NCBI GenBank assembly: GCA_011330545.1
Contig: DRQI01000238.1
Location: 1-5,495 of the forward strand
DNA from: Flavobacteriia bacterium
GTDB lineage: Bacteria > Bacteroidota > Bacteroidia > Flavobacteriales > Flavobacteriaceae
Direction: 5' to 3'
DNA length: 5,495 bases
The position numbers and the translations under genes were made by a program. The stretch's first letter is position 1. Each line of letters opens with the position of its first letter. A model generated the notes under the pieces. It did no database searches. It saw nothing but the letters and a program-made list of their open reading frames with translations, and had not been told where the DNA came from. Positions 1 to 5,396 of this stretch are shown here, in pieces.

Positions 1-66
1 GGAATCTTTGATGATTCCATATTCACCAAAGAGTAATATTTTGGCATAAAATAAAGGTCCCTTCAT
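1..66 (-). CDS. mvk: Mevalonate kinase, N-terminal fragment (runs off left edge)
   Basis: Only the first 22 codons are in the window; they begin with ATG at 66-64 and read MKGPLFYAKILLFGEYGIIK plus two residues. The stretch AKILLFGEYG is the N-terminal GHMP-kinase motif (consensus roughly AKVILFGEH) and is typical of Bacteroidetes mevalonate kinases, which phosphorylate mevalonate to 5-phosphomevalonate in the cytoplasm. The gene lies downstream of mvaD on the same strand, with one small gene between them, and this supports a mevalonate-pathway role. An exact TAnnTTTG promoter element sits 20 bases upstream of the start codon, so the gene may have its own transcript. A different GHMP kinase, such as phosphomevalonate kinase, cannot be fully excluded from 22 residues. 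Confidence 0.8.
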   Translation of the reverse strand, partial: MKGPLFYAKILLFGEYGIIKDS

Positions 67-85
67 AGAAAATTCTATTAGTTTA

Positions 86-93
86 CAAATATA
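86..93 (-). promoter_or_regulatory. Bacteroidetes -7 promoter element for the mevalonate kinase gene
   Basis: The minus strand reads TATATTTG here, an exact match to the flavobacterial -7 consensus TAnnTTTG. The predicted transcription start is near position 79 and would leave a leader of roughly 13 bases before the ATG at 66. I did not find a TTG -33 element at the usual 17-23 base spacing, so the call rests on the -7 motif and its position. Confidence 0.55.
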
Positions 94-157
94 CTATATT
101 CTCTTGAAATATTTAAAAGCATAACTTTTTATAAAACGCCAGTATGCTGTCATTATT

Positions 158-736
158 TTAAAGATTGCCTTCTTCTTCGGTGCCGTCGTAATAATAAAAG
201 TTCCAATCGCCTACTTTTTTGCCATCCTTATAATTGCCTTGGGCTTTCAACTTACCGCTTTTATAGTATTCTTTCCATAGCCCTTCCCTTTCATCTTCCT
301 GATAGTTGCCCATTTCTTTAATTTGCCCGTTTTCATAATATTCAGTCCATTTACCGTGAATTTTTCCATCTACATTCGTTCTGACGTTTTTAACCTTGCC
401 ACTTTCATAATTTCTTTTTCTAATGCCGTGCAATACCCCGTCTTTATATTCGGCTTCTTGCCAGATATTTCCATTTTCAAAATAGTAGATTATATTTCCA
501 TGAAAATGTTTTTCATTAGGTTCTAAAGAAAAAGCAACCATTTGCTTGTTTCCTGAGATATAATAATCGGTAAGCAGATAGCCGTTGCCTTTTTTTTGAA
601 TGGGAGTTCTATAATAAGATGCTTGGTCTTTTATAGTATTATTCCAATTGGCATCATACCAAATGGTATCTTTTTGTGCCATTGCCGTTATCGAGAAAAT
701 AAAAATAAATACGTAGCTAAAAATGTAGTTTTTCAT
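158..736 (-). CDS. Secreted MORN-repeat protein of the YwqK antitoxin-like family
   Basis: This 192-residue protein begins with a short lysine-containing N-terminus and a hydrophobic segment (residues 4-20) ending AMAQ, a likely Sec signal peptide cut before or at Gln21. From about residue 79 to the end it is built of tandem repeats of roughly 23-25 residues with the pattern YY.NG.I.....YKDG...G.W, for example YYENGQIKEMGNYQ (133-146), YYKSGKLKAQGNYKDG (157-172) and a final WNFYYYDG. This is the MORN/YwqK repeat. Databases often call the family 'toxin-antitoxin system YwqK family antitoxin', but the exported form common in Bacteroidetes has no proven antitoxin role and no toxin gene is adjacent. 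It lies between mvaD and mevalonate kinase on the same strand, 170 and 91 bases away. No exact TAnnTTTG stands before it, only a variant with three spacer bases at 763-771. Its function is unknown; a cell-envelope or surface-binding role is inference. Confidence 0.85.
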   Translation of the reverse strand: MKNYIFSYVFIFIFSITAMAQKDTIWYDANWNNTIKDQASYYRTPIQKKGNGYLLTDYYISGNKQMVAFSLEPNEKHFHGNIIYYFENGNIWQEAEYKDGVLHGIRKRNYESGKVKNVRTNVDGKIHGKWTEYYENGQIKEMGNYQEDEREGLWKEYYKSGKLKAQGNYKDGKKVGDWNFYYYDGTEEEGNL

Positions 737-777
737 GACTGAAGATTTAAGGTTAATAAAAACAAAACATACTATTT

Positions 778-796
778 CAGCTTGTTTTATAAGCTG
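778..796. other. Small inverted repeat in the mvaD/MORN intergenic region
   Basis: CAGCTT (778-783) and AAGCTG (791-796) form a perfect 6-bp inverted repeat around a 7-base loop. It lies about 110 bases after mvaD and about 40 before the MORN gene, both on the minus strand. No T-run follows on the minus strand, so it is not a standard intrinsic terminator. It could be a protein-binding site or attenuating hairpin, or chance. The rest of 737-906 shows no convincing site apart from a short protein-like open stretch described in the findings. Confidence 0.2.
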
Positions 797-906
797 GACG
801 AAAATATAGTTTTGTTATTCTAATCTCCAGTTGTACCGGTGTATTGCTTCCCAAAAAATAGGCTTTACAAATAAACACAAGCATAAGGACAGGACTTCAA
901 TATCAA

Positions 907-2034
907 TTACAAAATTTGCTTAGCTCCAAATCCGACCCTGTCACAAATATAGTGATTTTTTTGGCAAAAAGGAAGTAATTCGTTCATTATAAATTGATTA
1001 ATACGCGTTTTTTCCTTTTCGGGATAGAGTACATGTACATTGGCACCGGCATCTAGGGTAAAGCAAATAGGGGCGTTGGTTTGTGCCCTAAACTCCCATA
1101 TTTTGTTAATAATAGAAAGTGTATTGGGTTTCATCAATATAAAATACGGATGGCTAGTGAGCATCATCGCATGTAAGGTTAAAGCTTCACTTTCAACAAT
1201 ATTTATAAAAGCATCTAGGCCTCCATTTTGAAGTGTCTCACTTAATAAAGAGAGATTTTTTGAGGCTTGATTAAAACGTTCTTTAGCAAAAGGATGATTA
1301 ACCATTAAATTATGCCCAATAGTGCTAGAAACTTGTTTTTCGCCTTTATCTACTAATAAAATGGTATCGTGAAAATTCTTAAAGTTTTTGTGAATGGCAA
1401 AAGGAAAGGGTATCCCGTAAAGGTCATTGCTGCCCTTCATATCCTGGTGTTTGCCCCAAACCACTACCGGGCCTTCGATACTCCTGCTGGCACTACCCGA
1501 ACCCAGCCGTGCTAAAAAAGAGGCTTTTTTGTAAAAAAGTTCATCCGTCATAGTAGGATTTAATGCTTTTTCCATACTCATAATACATAAAGATAAAGCT
1601 GCCATGCCACTGGCAGAAGAGGCAATACCCGAACTATGAGGAAACGAATTGTGCGTTTTTATTACTAAATCATAATCACTGATAAAGGAAACCAGTTTAG
1701 CAATTCTAGTTATAAAAATAGCAACTTTTTTACGAAACTCAGGTTTTTTTACACCATCTAAAAAAATATCAATTTTAAATTCTTTATCAGTAGGAACTTG
1801 CATATCTCTAATTCCAACTTCGGGAGCCTTTTTGTTCTTTTTAAACTCAAGAGTTGTTATTGTATGACAAGCGTCTAAGGTAAAACTTATAGACGGGTTT
1901 TTTGGCAATTGCATACCGTGCTTTCCCCAATATTTTACCAAGGCAATGTTACTAGGGGCTTTCCATGTAAAACTTCCTTTTTCAGGAAGGGTTGCCATCG
2001 GGGCTTTAAATATAAAATCAAGTGCTACTGACAT
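907..2034 (-). CDS. mvaD: Diphosphomevalonate decarboxylase
   Basis: This 375-residue GHMP-superfamily enzyme should carry out the ATP-dependent decarboxylation of 5-diphosphomevalonate to isopentenyl diphosphate, the last step of the mevalonate pathway, in the cytoplasm. Family hallmarks are all present: SNIALVKYWGK at 28-38, the phosphate-binding loop PHSSGIASSASG at 132-143, GSGSASRSIEGP at 178-189, and CFTLDAGANVHVL at 324-336, where Asp328 matches the catalytic aspartate. The length is slightly above the usual 320-340 residues, through an N-terminal extension of about 20 residues before the core. The ATG at 2034 is used; Met13 is a possible later start. The gene follows the methyltransferase gene by 7 bases, so the two are almost certainly cotranscribed. 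The Bacteroidetes branch is sometimes annotated with mevalonate 3,5-bisphosphate decarboxylases, so exact substrate specificity is known only by family. No damage is visible. Confidence 0.93.
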   Translation of the reverse strand: MSVALDFIFKAPMATLPEKGSFTWKAPSNIALVKYWGKHGMQLPKNPSISFTLDACHTITTLEFKKNKKAPEVGIRDMQVPTDKEFKIDIFLDGVKKPEFRKKVAIFITRIAKLVSFISDYDLVIKTHNSFPHSSGIASSASGMAALSLCIMSMEKALNPTMTDELFYKKASFLARLGSGSASRSIEGPVVVWGKHQDMKGSNDLYGIPFPFAIHKNFKNFHDTILLVDKGEKQVSSTIGHNLMVNHPFAKERFNQASKNLSLLSETLQNGGLDAFINIVESEALTLHAMMLTSHPYFILMKPNTLSIINKIWEFRAQTNAPICFTLDAGANVHVLYPEKEKTRINQFIMNELLPFCQKNHYICDRVGFGAKQIL

Positions 2035-2041
2035 TATTTGA

Positions 2042-2476
2042 TTAAAAAATAAAAGGGATTAAACGATGTGTTTTTTGTTTGTATTGTTCGTATCGTATTC
2101 CGAATTTTTCGATTAAAAATTGTTCTTCCATAAAAATTTTCATTAATAAAACGGTTGCCAATAGTAATAAAATTGCTAATCGCAATAGCGTAAAATGATT
2201 TATGACAGACATTCCGAAAAAAATCAATATACCGCTGTACATCGGATTTCTAATAATTTTATAAGGGCCGCTTGAAACAAATACCGCATTGGGCTTTACT
2301 TCGGGCTGAATGTTTACATTTCCTATCCTCATGGCGGCTATTCCCCATAAACCGATACCAACCCCTAAAATTTGAATAATTAGCAAAGAGCCTTTGGCAA
2401 AAAGATGTCCATCTAATGCAAAAAAAGCAAAACATGCAAATTGTATAAGAACCAGAAATAGAGATTTTTTTGACAT
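2042..2476 (-). CDS. Isoprenylcysteine carboxyl methyltransferase (ICMT)-family membrane protein
   Basis: A 144-residue integral membrane protein with hydrophobic segments at about residues 5-22, 31-50 and 82-112. The last is long enough for a hairpin of two helices. The family signature is clear: QPEVKPN....SSGPYKIIRNPMYSG (57-82) and a C-terminal EEQFLIEKFG..Y..YK.KTHRLIP (117-141), which in the ICMT/PEMT-like fold form the S-adenosylmethionine site. Eukaryotic relatives methylate the carboxyl group of prenylated cysteine. Bacteria lack such protein substrates as a rule, and most bacterial relatives have unknown substrates, often thought to be small molecules or lipids. It is the first gene of a unit with mvaD (7-base gap) and has an exact -7 promoter element 25 bases upstream. 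The pairing with an isoprenoid gene is suggestive, but the link is inference. The ATG at 2476 is chosen because it precedes the first helix directly. Confidence 0.85.
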   Translation of the reverse strand: MSKKSLFLVLIQFACFAFFALDGHLFAKGSLLIIQILGVGIGLWGIAAMRIGNVNIQPEVKPNAVFVSSGPYKIIRNPMYSGILIFFGMSVINHFTLLRLAILLLLATVLLMKIFMEEQFLIEKFGIRYEQYKQKTHRLIPFIF

Positions 2477-2500
2477 CTAATTGTATGAAAAAGAATATTG

Positions 2501-2508
2501 CAAAGATA
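2501..2508 (-). promoter_or_regulatory. Bacteroidetes -7 promoter element for the methyltransferase-mvaD unit
   Basis: The minus strand reads TATCTTTG, an exact TAnnTTTG. It lies 25 bases before the methyltransferase ATG, with a predicted transcription start near 2494 and a short leader of about 17 bases. No TTG is found at the normal -33 distance. The position, shared with the elements before the kinase and TPR genes, supports it. Confidence 0.55.
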
Positions 2509-2589
2509 AATTTTTAGCCAATATACAGCATAAAAGTTGCAAGTAATAAAAAGGAAACCTAACTATTTAGTAAATTAGCCGCTTCTTAA

Positions 2590-2679
2590 AATAAAGTTGT
2601 ATTTTTTAGAAATCAAGAAGTAGGCTCTACTCAAGAATTTTTAAAACAGCAAAATAGTACATGGGAAATAATGCAATGA
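2590..2679 (+). pseudogene. 5'-truncated reading frame ending in an ATGA overlap with the next gene
   Basis: Between a stop at 2587-2589 and TGA at 2677-2679 there is an open frame of 29 codons with protein-like composition, including VFFRNQEVGSTQEFLKQQ and ending TWEIMQ. It has no ATG, GTG or TTG near its beginning; the only in-frame ATG is the second codon from the end. Its TGA overlaps the ATG at 2676 of the downstream small gene as ATGA, a classic translational-coupling arrangement. The simplest reading is that this is the 3' remnant of a gene that once preceded and was coupled to the small gene. A 29-residue peptide whose start codon has mutated, or a chance open frame, are alternatives. 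I do not recognise the family. Confidence 0.3.
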
Positions 2680-2909
2680 GAAAAATAAAATTAATTTGGG
2701 ATTTTAGGGGTAATGAAGCCTTAGAAATTGCAAAACACCACTGTGTACATTTAGAAGAATTTGCCATTCAAGAGAAATTAGAATTTTACCAAATTGACAG
2801 CAAGCCACTATCTGAGTTTTATGCCATAGCCTTTATTATTGTCGATGAAAAAGATATGATTATGTATAGAGATGCCCTACAACCTCATAGAGGAGAAATA
2901 GCGGTTTAA
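2676..2909 (+). CDS. Small conserved-looking hypothetical protein
   Basis: This encodes 77 residues from the ATG at 2676; an in-frame ATG at 2661 would add five (MGNNA). I prefer 2676 because it gives the natural start MRKIKLIWDFRG and because it overlaps the stop of the preceding frame as ATGA. There is no signal peptide or membrane segment, so it should be cytoplasmic. Visible landmarks are an opening beta-strand KIKLIWDFRG, a helix with His-rich residues (AKHHCVHLEEFA, about 20-31), a hydrophobic strand EFYAIAFIIVDE (49-60) and a C-terminal RDALQPHRGE. This alternation of strands and helices would fit a small ferredoxin-like alpha-beta fold, which is inference. I recall similar short uncharacterised proteins in flavobacteria but cannot assign a function. 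An intrinsic terminator begins 6 bases after the stop, supporting a real transcribed gene. No exact TAnnTTTG precedes it. Confidence 0.65.
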   Translation: MRKIKLIWDFRGNEALEIAKHHCVHLEEFAIQEKLEFYQIDSKPLSEFYAIAFIIVDEKDMIMYRDALQPHRGEIAV

Positions 2910-2915
2910 CGCTCT

Positions 2916-2955
2916 AGAAGTTTTATCAAATACAAAACCTTCTTCTTATTTTTTT
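2916..2955 (+). terminator. Intrinsic terminator after the small hypothetical gene
   Basis: AGAAGTTTT (2916-2924) pairs with AAAACCTTCT (2934-2943), giving nine base pairs with one bulged C at 2938 and a 9-base loop. A run of seven Ts follows at 2949-2955, after a short T-rich spacer. It begins 6 bases after the stop codon. The stem is AT-rich, but placement and T-run are typical. Confidence 0.6.
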
Positions 2956-3095
2956 AGATTAATGTGTGTTACTTTTTTGAGGCTCACTCGTCATAGTTGT
3001 CAATTGAAATACGTTAACAACGTTAAAAAAGAAATAAAACTGTCTTAAGAAAACCTTAAAGGCATGGCTATGACAATAAGAATCGTTTATTTCAC

Positions 3096-3370
3096 ATGAT
3101 GAACTCAATGAAGCCTTCAATAAACCACAAACCCGCTAATTTTCTTTTTAACCCAAAAAGATTAAATGAGTTCGATATAAAAAATTAATAAGAAGATGTA
3201 CCAAAACCACTTAAAAAATTTAATCTGATAAAGGCTTCAGAACTGTTCGATAAAAATAATGAAATACGGTTTACGGCTTTAGAAGAAAAATTTAATAAGA
3301 TTTTAGAAAAGGGTATAATATTATTGAACCCAATCAAGCCATTAAAAATTTCACCATTGTAGAAGAATAG
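3096..3370 (+). pseudogene. Decayed coding segment of unknown family
   Basis: From the ATG at 3096 a frame reads MMNSMKPSINHKPANFLF and continues NPKRLNEFDIKN to tandem stops TAA TAA at 3186-3191. The same frame then resumes as EDVPKPLKKFNLIKASELFD, through RFTALEEKFNKILEKG to about 3314. Around 3307-3313 the protein-like reading moves to another frame and continues YNIIEPNQAIKNFTIVEE before a TAG at 3368-3370. One extra A in the run at 3307-3310 would join the two parts as LEKGYNIIEP, so a one-base deletion is the likely lesion. Two stops and one frameshift in under 300 bases mean this is not expressed as one protein. The remnant is lysine- and asparagine-rich, helix-forming and soluble; I do not recognise it. 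An alternative frame near 3099-3135 (DELNEAFNKPQTR) also looks protein-like, so there may be another frameshift upstream. The stretch 2956-3095 shows nothing I can assign. Confidence 0.45.
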
Positions 3371-3387
3371 CATTCAAAAATAAACTA

Positions 3388-3395
3388 TATTTTTG
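3388..3395 (+). promoter_or_regulatory. Bacteroidetes -7 promoter element for the acetyltransferase gene
   Basis: TATTTTTG is an exact TAnnTTTG, 38 bases before the TTG start of the acetyltransferase gene, with a predicted transcription start near 3402. The nearest upstream TTG is 28 bases away (3357-3359), beyond the usual -33 spacing, so the element is supported by the -7 motif alone. Confidence 0.45.
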
Positions 3396-3433
3396 TAAGG
3401 TGTTAATCCTTAAGAAATAGAATAGTTTATAGC

Positions 3434-3931
3434 TTGAAACTTAAAATAAGAAACATACAAGCCTCTGATTGGGAGTCAGTTGCCGCTATTTATAAAATGG
3501 GAATTGAAACCGGTATCGCAACCTTTGAAACAAAAACCCCTTCATGGCCGGTATGGGATAAAGCGCATATAAAATCGTGTAGGATAGCGGCTTTAATAAA
3601 CGATAAAATGGTAGGTTGGGCGGCCTTATCGCCGGTATCGAGCAGAGATGTATATAGAGGCGTAGCCGAAGTAAGTGTATATGTCAATACAAACTACGGC
3701 GGTAGGGGCATTGGCACAAAACTATTGCAAAAATTAATTATCGAGAGTGAAAACGAAGGTTTTTGGACCTTGCAGTCGGGTATTTTTCCTGAGAATACAG
3801 CGAGTTTAAAAATGCATAAAAAACTTGGATTCAGAGAGATAGGCTATCGTGAAAAAGTTGGAATGACAACAAAGGGCGTTTGGCGCAACAATATTATCTT
3901 AGAAAGGCGCAGTAAAAAAATTGGAGTGTAA
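3434..3931 (+). CDS. GNAT-family N-acetyltransferase, phosphinothricin/arsinothricin type
   Basis: This 165-residue cytoplasmic enzyme should transfer an acetyl group from acetyl-CoA to an amine. The layout matches the PAT/ArsN1/MnaT branch: first strand and helix KLKIRNIQASDWESVAAIY (2-20), then the branch-typical IETGIATFETKTPS (24-37), strand VAEVSVYV (78-85), the acetyl-CoA loop NYGGRGIG (87-94), FPENTASLKMHKKLGF (118-133) and a C-terminal strand. Members acetylate phosphinothricin, arsinothricin, methionine derivatives or other small amino compounds; the substrate here is not determined. The start is TTG at 3434. No in-frame ATG lies upstream before the stop at 3404-3406, and the first internal Met (residue 22) would remove the first strand and helix that the fold needs. 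The usual Arg/Gln opening the RxxGxG loop is Gly89 here. It stands alone, with an exact -7 element upstream and a convergent TPR gene downstream. Confidence 0.88.
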   Translation: MKLKIRNIQASDWESVAAIYKMGIETGIATFETKTPSWPVWDKAHIKSCRIAALINDKMVGWAALSPVSSRDVYRGVAEVSVYVNTNYGGRGIGTKLLQKLIIESENEGFWTLQSGIFPENTASLKMHKKLGFREIGYREKVGMTTKGVWRNNIILERRSKKIGV

Positions 3932-3957
3932 TGCTATTGTAAGGCATAAAGTAGCAT
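3931..3957 (+). terminator. Weak candidate hairpin after the acetyltransferase gene
   Basis: ATGCTA (3931-3936) and TAGCAT (3952-3957) are perfect inverted repeats, extendable by a T-G and a T-A pair. The first base is the last base of the stop codon. No T-run follows; the downstream sequence is A-rich instead. It is thus a poor intrinsic terminator and may be chance. The remaining intergenic bases to 4099 hold no gene that I can see. Confidence 0.2.
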
Positions 3958-4099
3958 CAAAAAAGCAACTATGGGATGGAGAATCCACAATTAGTAAAAC
4001 GTCAGGCTATTTTGAACTCTCGATACATTTTTACAACTAAAAACATTCGAACTAACGTTACGGCCAGATGTTTATAAATATATGGTTATCTAAAAAGAA

Positions 4100-4603
4100 C
4101 TACTTACAGGTATACCTAAAAATTTCAGAAGCCCGCTCAATACCTAAATCAGCAGATTTTGACAAATCTACACAAGCACCTTCAATATCGTCTAAAGCCA
4201 ATTTTGACAAAGCCCTATTATAGTAAGCATACTTATGTAACGGCTTAAATTTTATGGTAGTAGAAAAATCGGTAATAGCCTTTGTGTATTCGTTTAATTC
4301 TTTATATGCCAACCCCCTATTATAATGTGCCTGTGCATTGGCAGGGTCAATGGTAATAATCGCTGTAAAATCGTTGACAGCCTTTTCGTAATCTTCTAAA
4401 AATTCAAAACAAACACCCCTTTTAAAAAGGGCTTCTTTAAAATTAGAGTTTGCCTTAATGGCCGATGAAAATTCAGCAATGGCATCGTTATATTTTTTAT
4501 GGTCGAACAAATCCATCCCCTTAATATAATGCTCATTCGCATTTTGGCTGTGGCCTAAAAAATAAAATAATACGATTATTGAAGTTACAATTGCCTTTTT
4601 CAT
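4100..4603 (-). CDS. Secreted tetratricopeptide-repeat (TPR) protein
   Basis: A 167-residue protein with an N-terminal Sec signal peptide: MKKAIV, a hydrophobic core through residue 16 and a probable cut near GHSQ-NANE (20/21). The remainder is close to four TPR units in exact 34-residue register, at about 22-55, 56-89, 90-123 and 124-157. TPR consensus positions are visible in ALFKRGVCFEFLEDYEKAVN (58-77) and AHYNRGLAYKELNEYTKAI (92-110). The last unit ends GACVDLSKSADLG (142-154), a common close of such Bacteroidetes proteins. TPR arrays bind other proteins; the partner is unknown and location is periplasm or envelope. The reading frame is open further upstream to 4831, but that extension is antisense to the deacetylase gene and lacks TPR or signal character, so the ATG at 4603 is chosen. 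It is divergent from the deacetylase across 43 bases, with an exact -7 element in that gap. Confidence 0.88.
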   Translation of the reverse strand: MKKAIVTSIIVLFYFLGHSQNANEHYIKGMDLFDHKKYNDAIAEFSSAIKANSNFKEALFKRGVCFEFLEDYEKAVNDFTAIITIDPANAQAHYNRGLAYKELNEYTKAITDFSTTIKFKPLHKYAYYNRALSKLALDDIEGACVDLSKSADLGIERASEIFRYTCK

Positions 4604-4626
4604 GATAAAATTTTTTATATTACATG

Positions 4627-4634
4627 CAAAGTTA
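4627..4634 (-). promoter_or_regulatory. Bacteroidetes -7 promoter element for the TPR gene
   Basis: The minus strand reads TAACTTTG, an exact TAnnTTTG, 24 bases before the TPR start codon, with a predicted transcription start near 4620. It lies within the 43-base gap between divergent genes, so its upstream half would overlap the start of the deacetylase gene. No TTG at standard -33 spacing is seen. No exact -7 element was found for the deacetylase on the plus strand. Confidence 0.5.
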
Positions 4635-4646
4635 AAAACTATTTTG

Positions 4647-5396
4647 ATGAATAGAAGGTCATTTGCAAAAAAATCGATGGCTGCAGCTATGACAGTTGGC
4701 TTAGGCTCGCTCACAGCTTCTTCCATGACAAAAGTTACAAAAGATAACAAGTTAAAGATTGTATGTGTGGGTGCCCATCCCGATGATCCTGAAAGTGGTT
4801 GTGGCGGAACGCTGGCAAAGTTCTCAAACAAAGGGCATTTGGTAACGGTTATTTATATAACTAAAGGAGAAGCCGGTATAAAAGGAGTGTCTCATAAAGA
4901 TGCTTCTAAGATTAGAACCGGCGAAGCAAAAGCTGCTTGTGGTATTTTAAATGCCAAACCGCTTTTTGCCGGGCAAATAGACGGCGATACTATTGTTACC
5001 AATGATTGGGTAGAGAAATTATACCAATTATTACGTGCCGAAAAACCCGATATTGTTTTTGCACATTGGCCGATAGATTCGCATAAAGACCATCAGGTGG
5101 CAAGCCTGTTGGCCATACAAAGTTGGATAAAGATGAAAAAATCGTTTGCCTTGTATTTTTTCGAAGTGTGTACCGGTAGCCAAACTACAGGATTCACACC
5201 TACAGATTATGTCGACATTACCGCTACCCAAGAACAAAAAAGAAAAGCGGTTTATTGCCATACCAGTCAAAAGCCCGATAGCCTTTACAAGGCCGAAGAT
5301 TGCAATCATGCTCTCATGGAAAAGTTCAGGGGTATTGAAATAAATACTACGGCTGCCGAGGCTTTTGTACAAATGAATGGAAAAATTATAGGATAG
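4647..5396 (+). CDS. Exported PIG-L (LmbE-like) family zinc deacetylase
   Basis: This 249-residue member of the PIG-L/LmbE family has the zinc-hydrolase signature [12 protein letters not shown] at 43-54 and SHKDHQ at 145-150. By comparison with MshB-type enzymes His44, Asp47 and His149 should bind zinc, and Asp46 should act as the catalytic base. Family members remove N-acetyl groups from GlcNAc-containing molecules or other amides; the substrate is not known here. The start at 4647 gives [10 protein letters not shown] followed by a hydrophobic stretch (about 12-26), matching a twin-arginine (Tat) signal, so folded export to the periplasm is likely. An earlier in-frame ATG at 4602 would put 15 residues before the twin arginines and overlap the TPR start, so it is rejected. 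Length is normal and all key residues are intact. It is divergent from the TPR gene, and its last 11 bases overlap the convergent flavoprotein gene. Confidence 0.9.
   Translation: MNRRSFAKKSMAAAMTVGLGSLTASSMTKVTKDNKLKIVCVGAHPDDPESGCGGTLAKFSNKGHLVTVIYITKGEAGIKGVSHKDASKIRTGEAKAACGILNAKPLFAGQIDGDTIVTNDWVEKLYQLLRAEKPDIVFAHWPIDSHKDHQVASLLAIQSWIKMKKSFALYFFEVCTGSQTTGFTPTDYVDITATQEQKRKAVYCHTSQKPDSLYKAEDCNHALMEKFRGIEINTTAAEAFVQMNGKIIG

Noticed and set aside
323..526. Plus-strand open frame within the MORN gene
   Set aside because: It is antisense to clear YwqK repeats and is a by-product of their composition.
158..736. Toxin-antitoxin module suggested by the YwqK family name
   Set aside because: No toxin-like gene is adjacent, the protein has an export signal, and the family label is inherited rather than proven for such proteins.
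3011..3027. Repeated ACGTTAA units as a possible attachment or operator site
   Set aside because: Only two short imperfect copies are present, with no integrase, partner copy or gene start in a matching position.
3185..3373. Minus-strand open frame over the decayed segment
   Set aside because: Its translation has no recognisable features, whereas the plus strand reads as protein across a simple frameshift.
4028..4043. Perfect TTTTTA/TAAAAA inverted repeat as a TPR-gene terminator
   Set aside because: The stem is only A-T pairs, six long, nearly 60 bases beyond the stop; expected by chance in such AT-rich sequence.
4604..4831. Upstream open extension of the TPR reading frame on the minus strand
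   Set aside because: It is antisense to the start of the PIG-L gene, lacks repeats, and would bury the clear signal peptide at residue 77. The ATG at 4603 fits far better.
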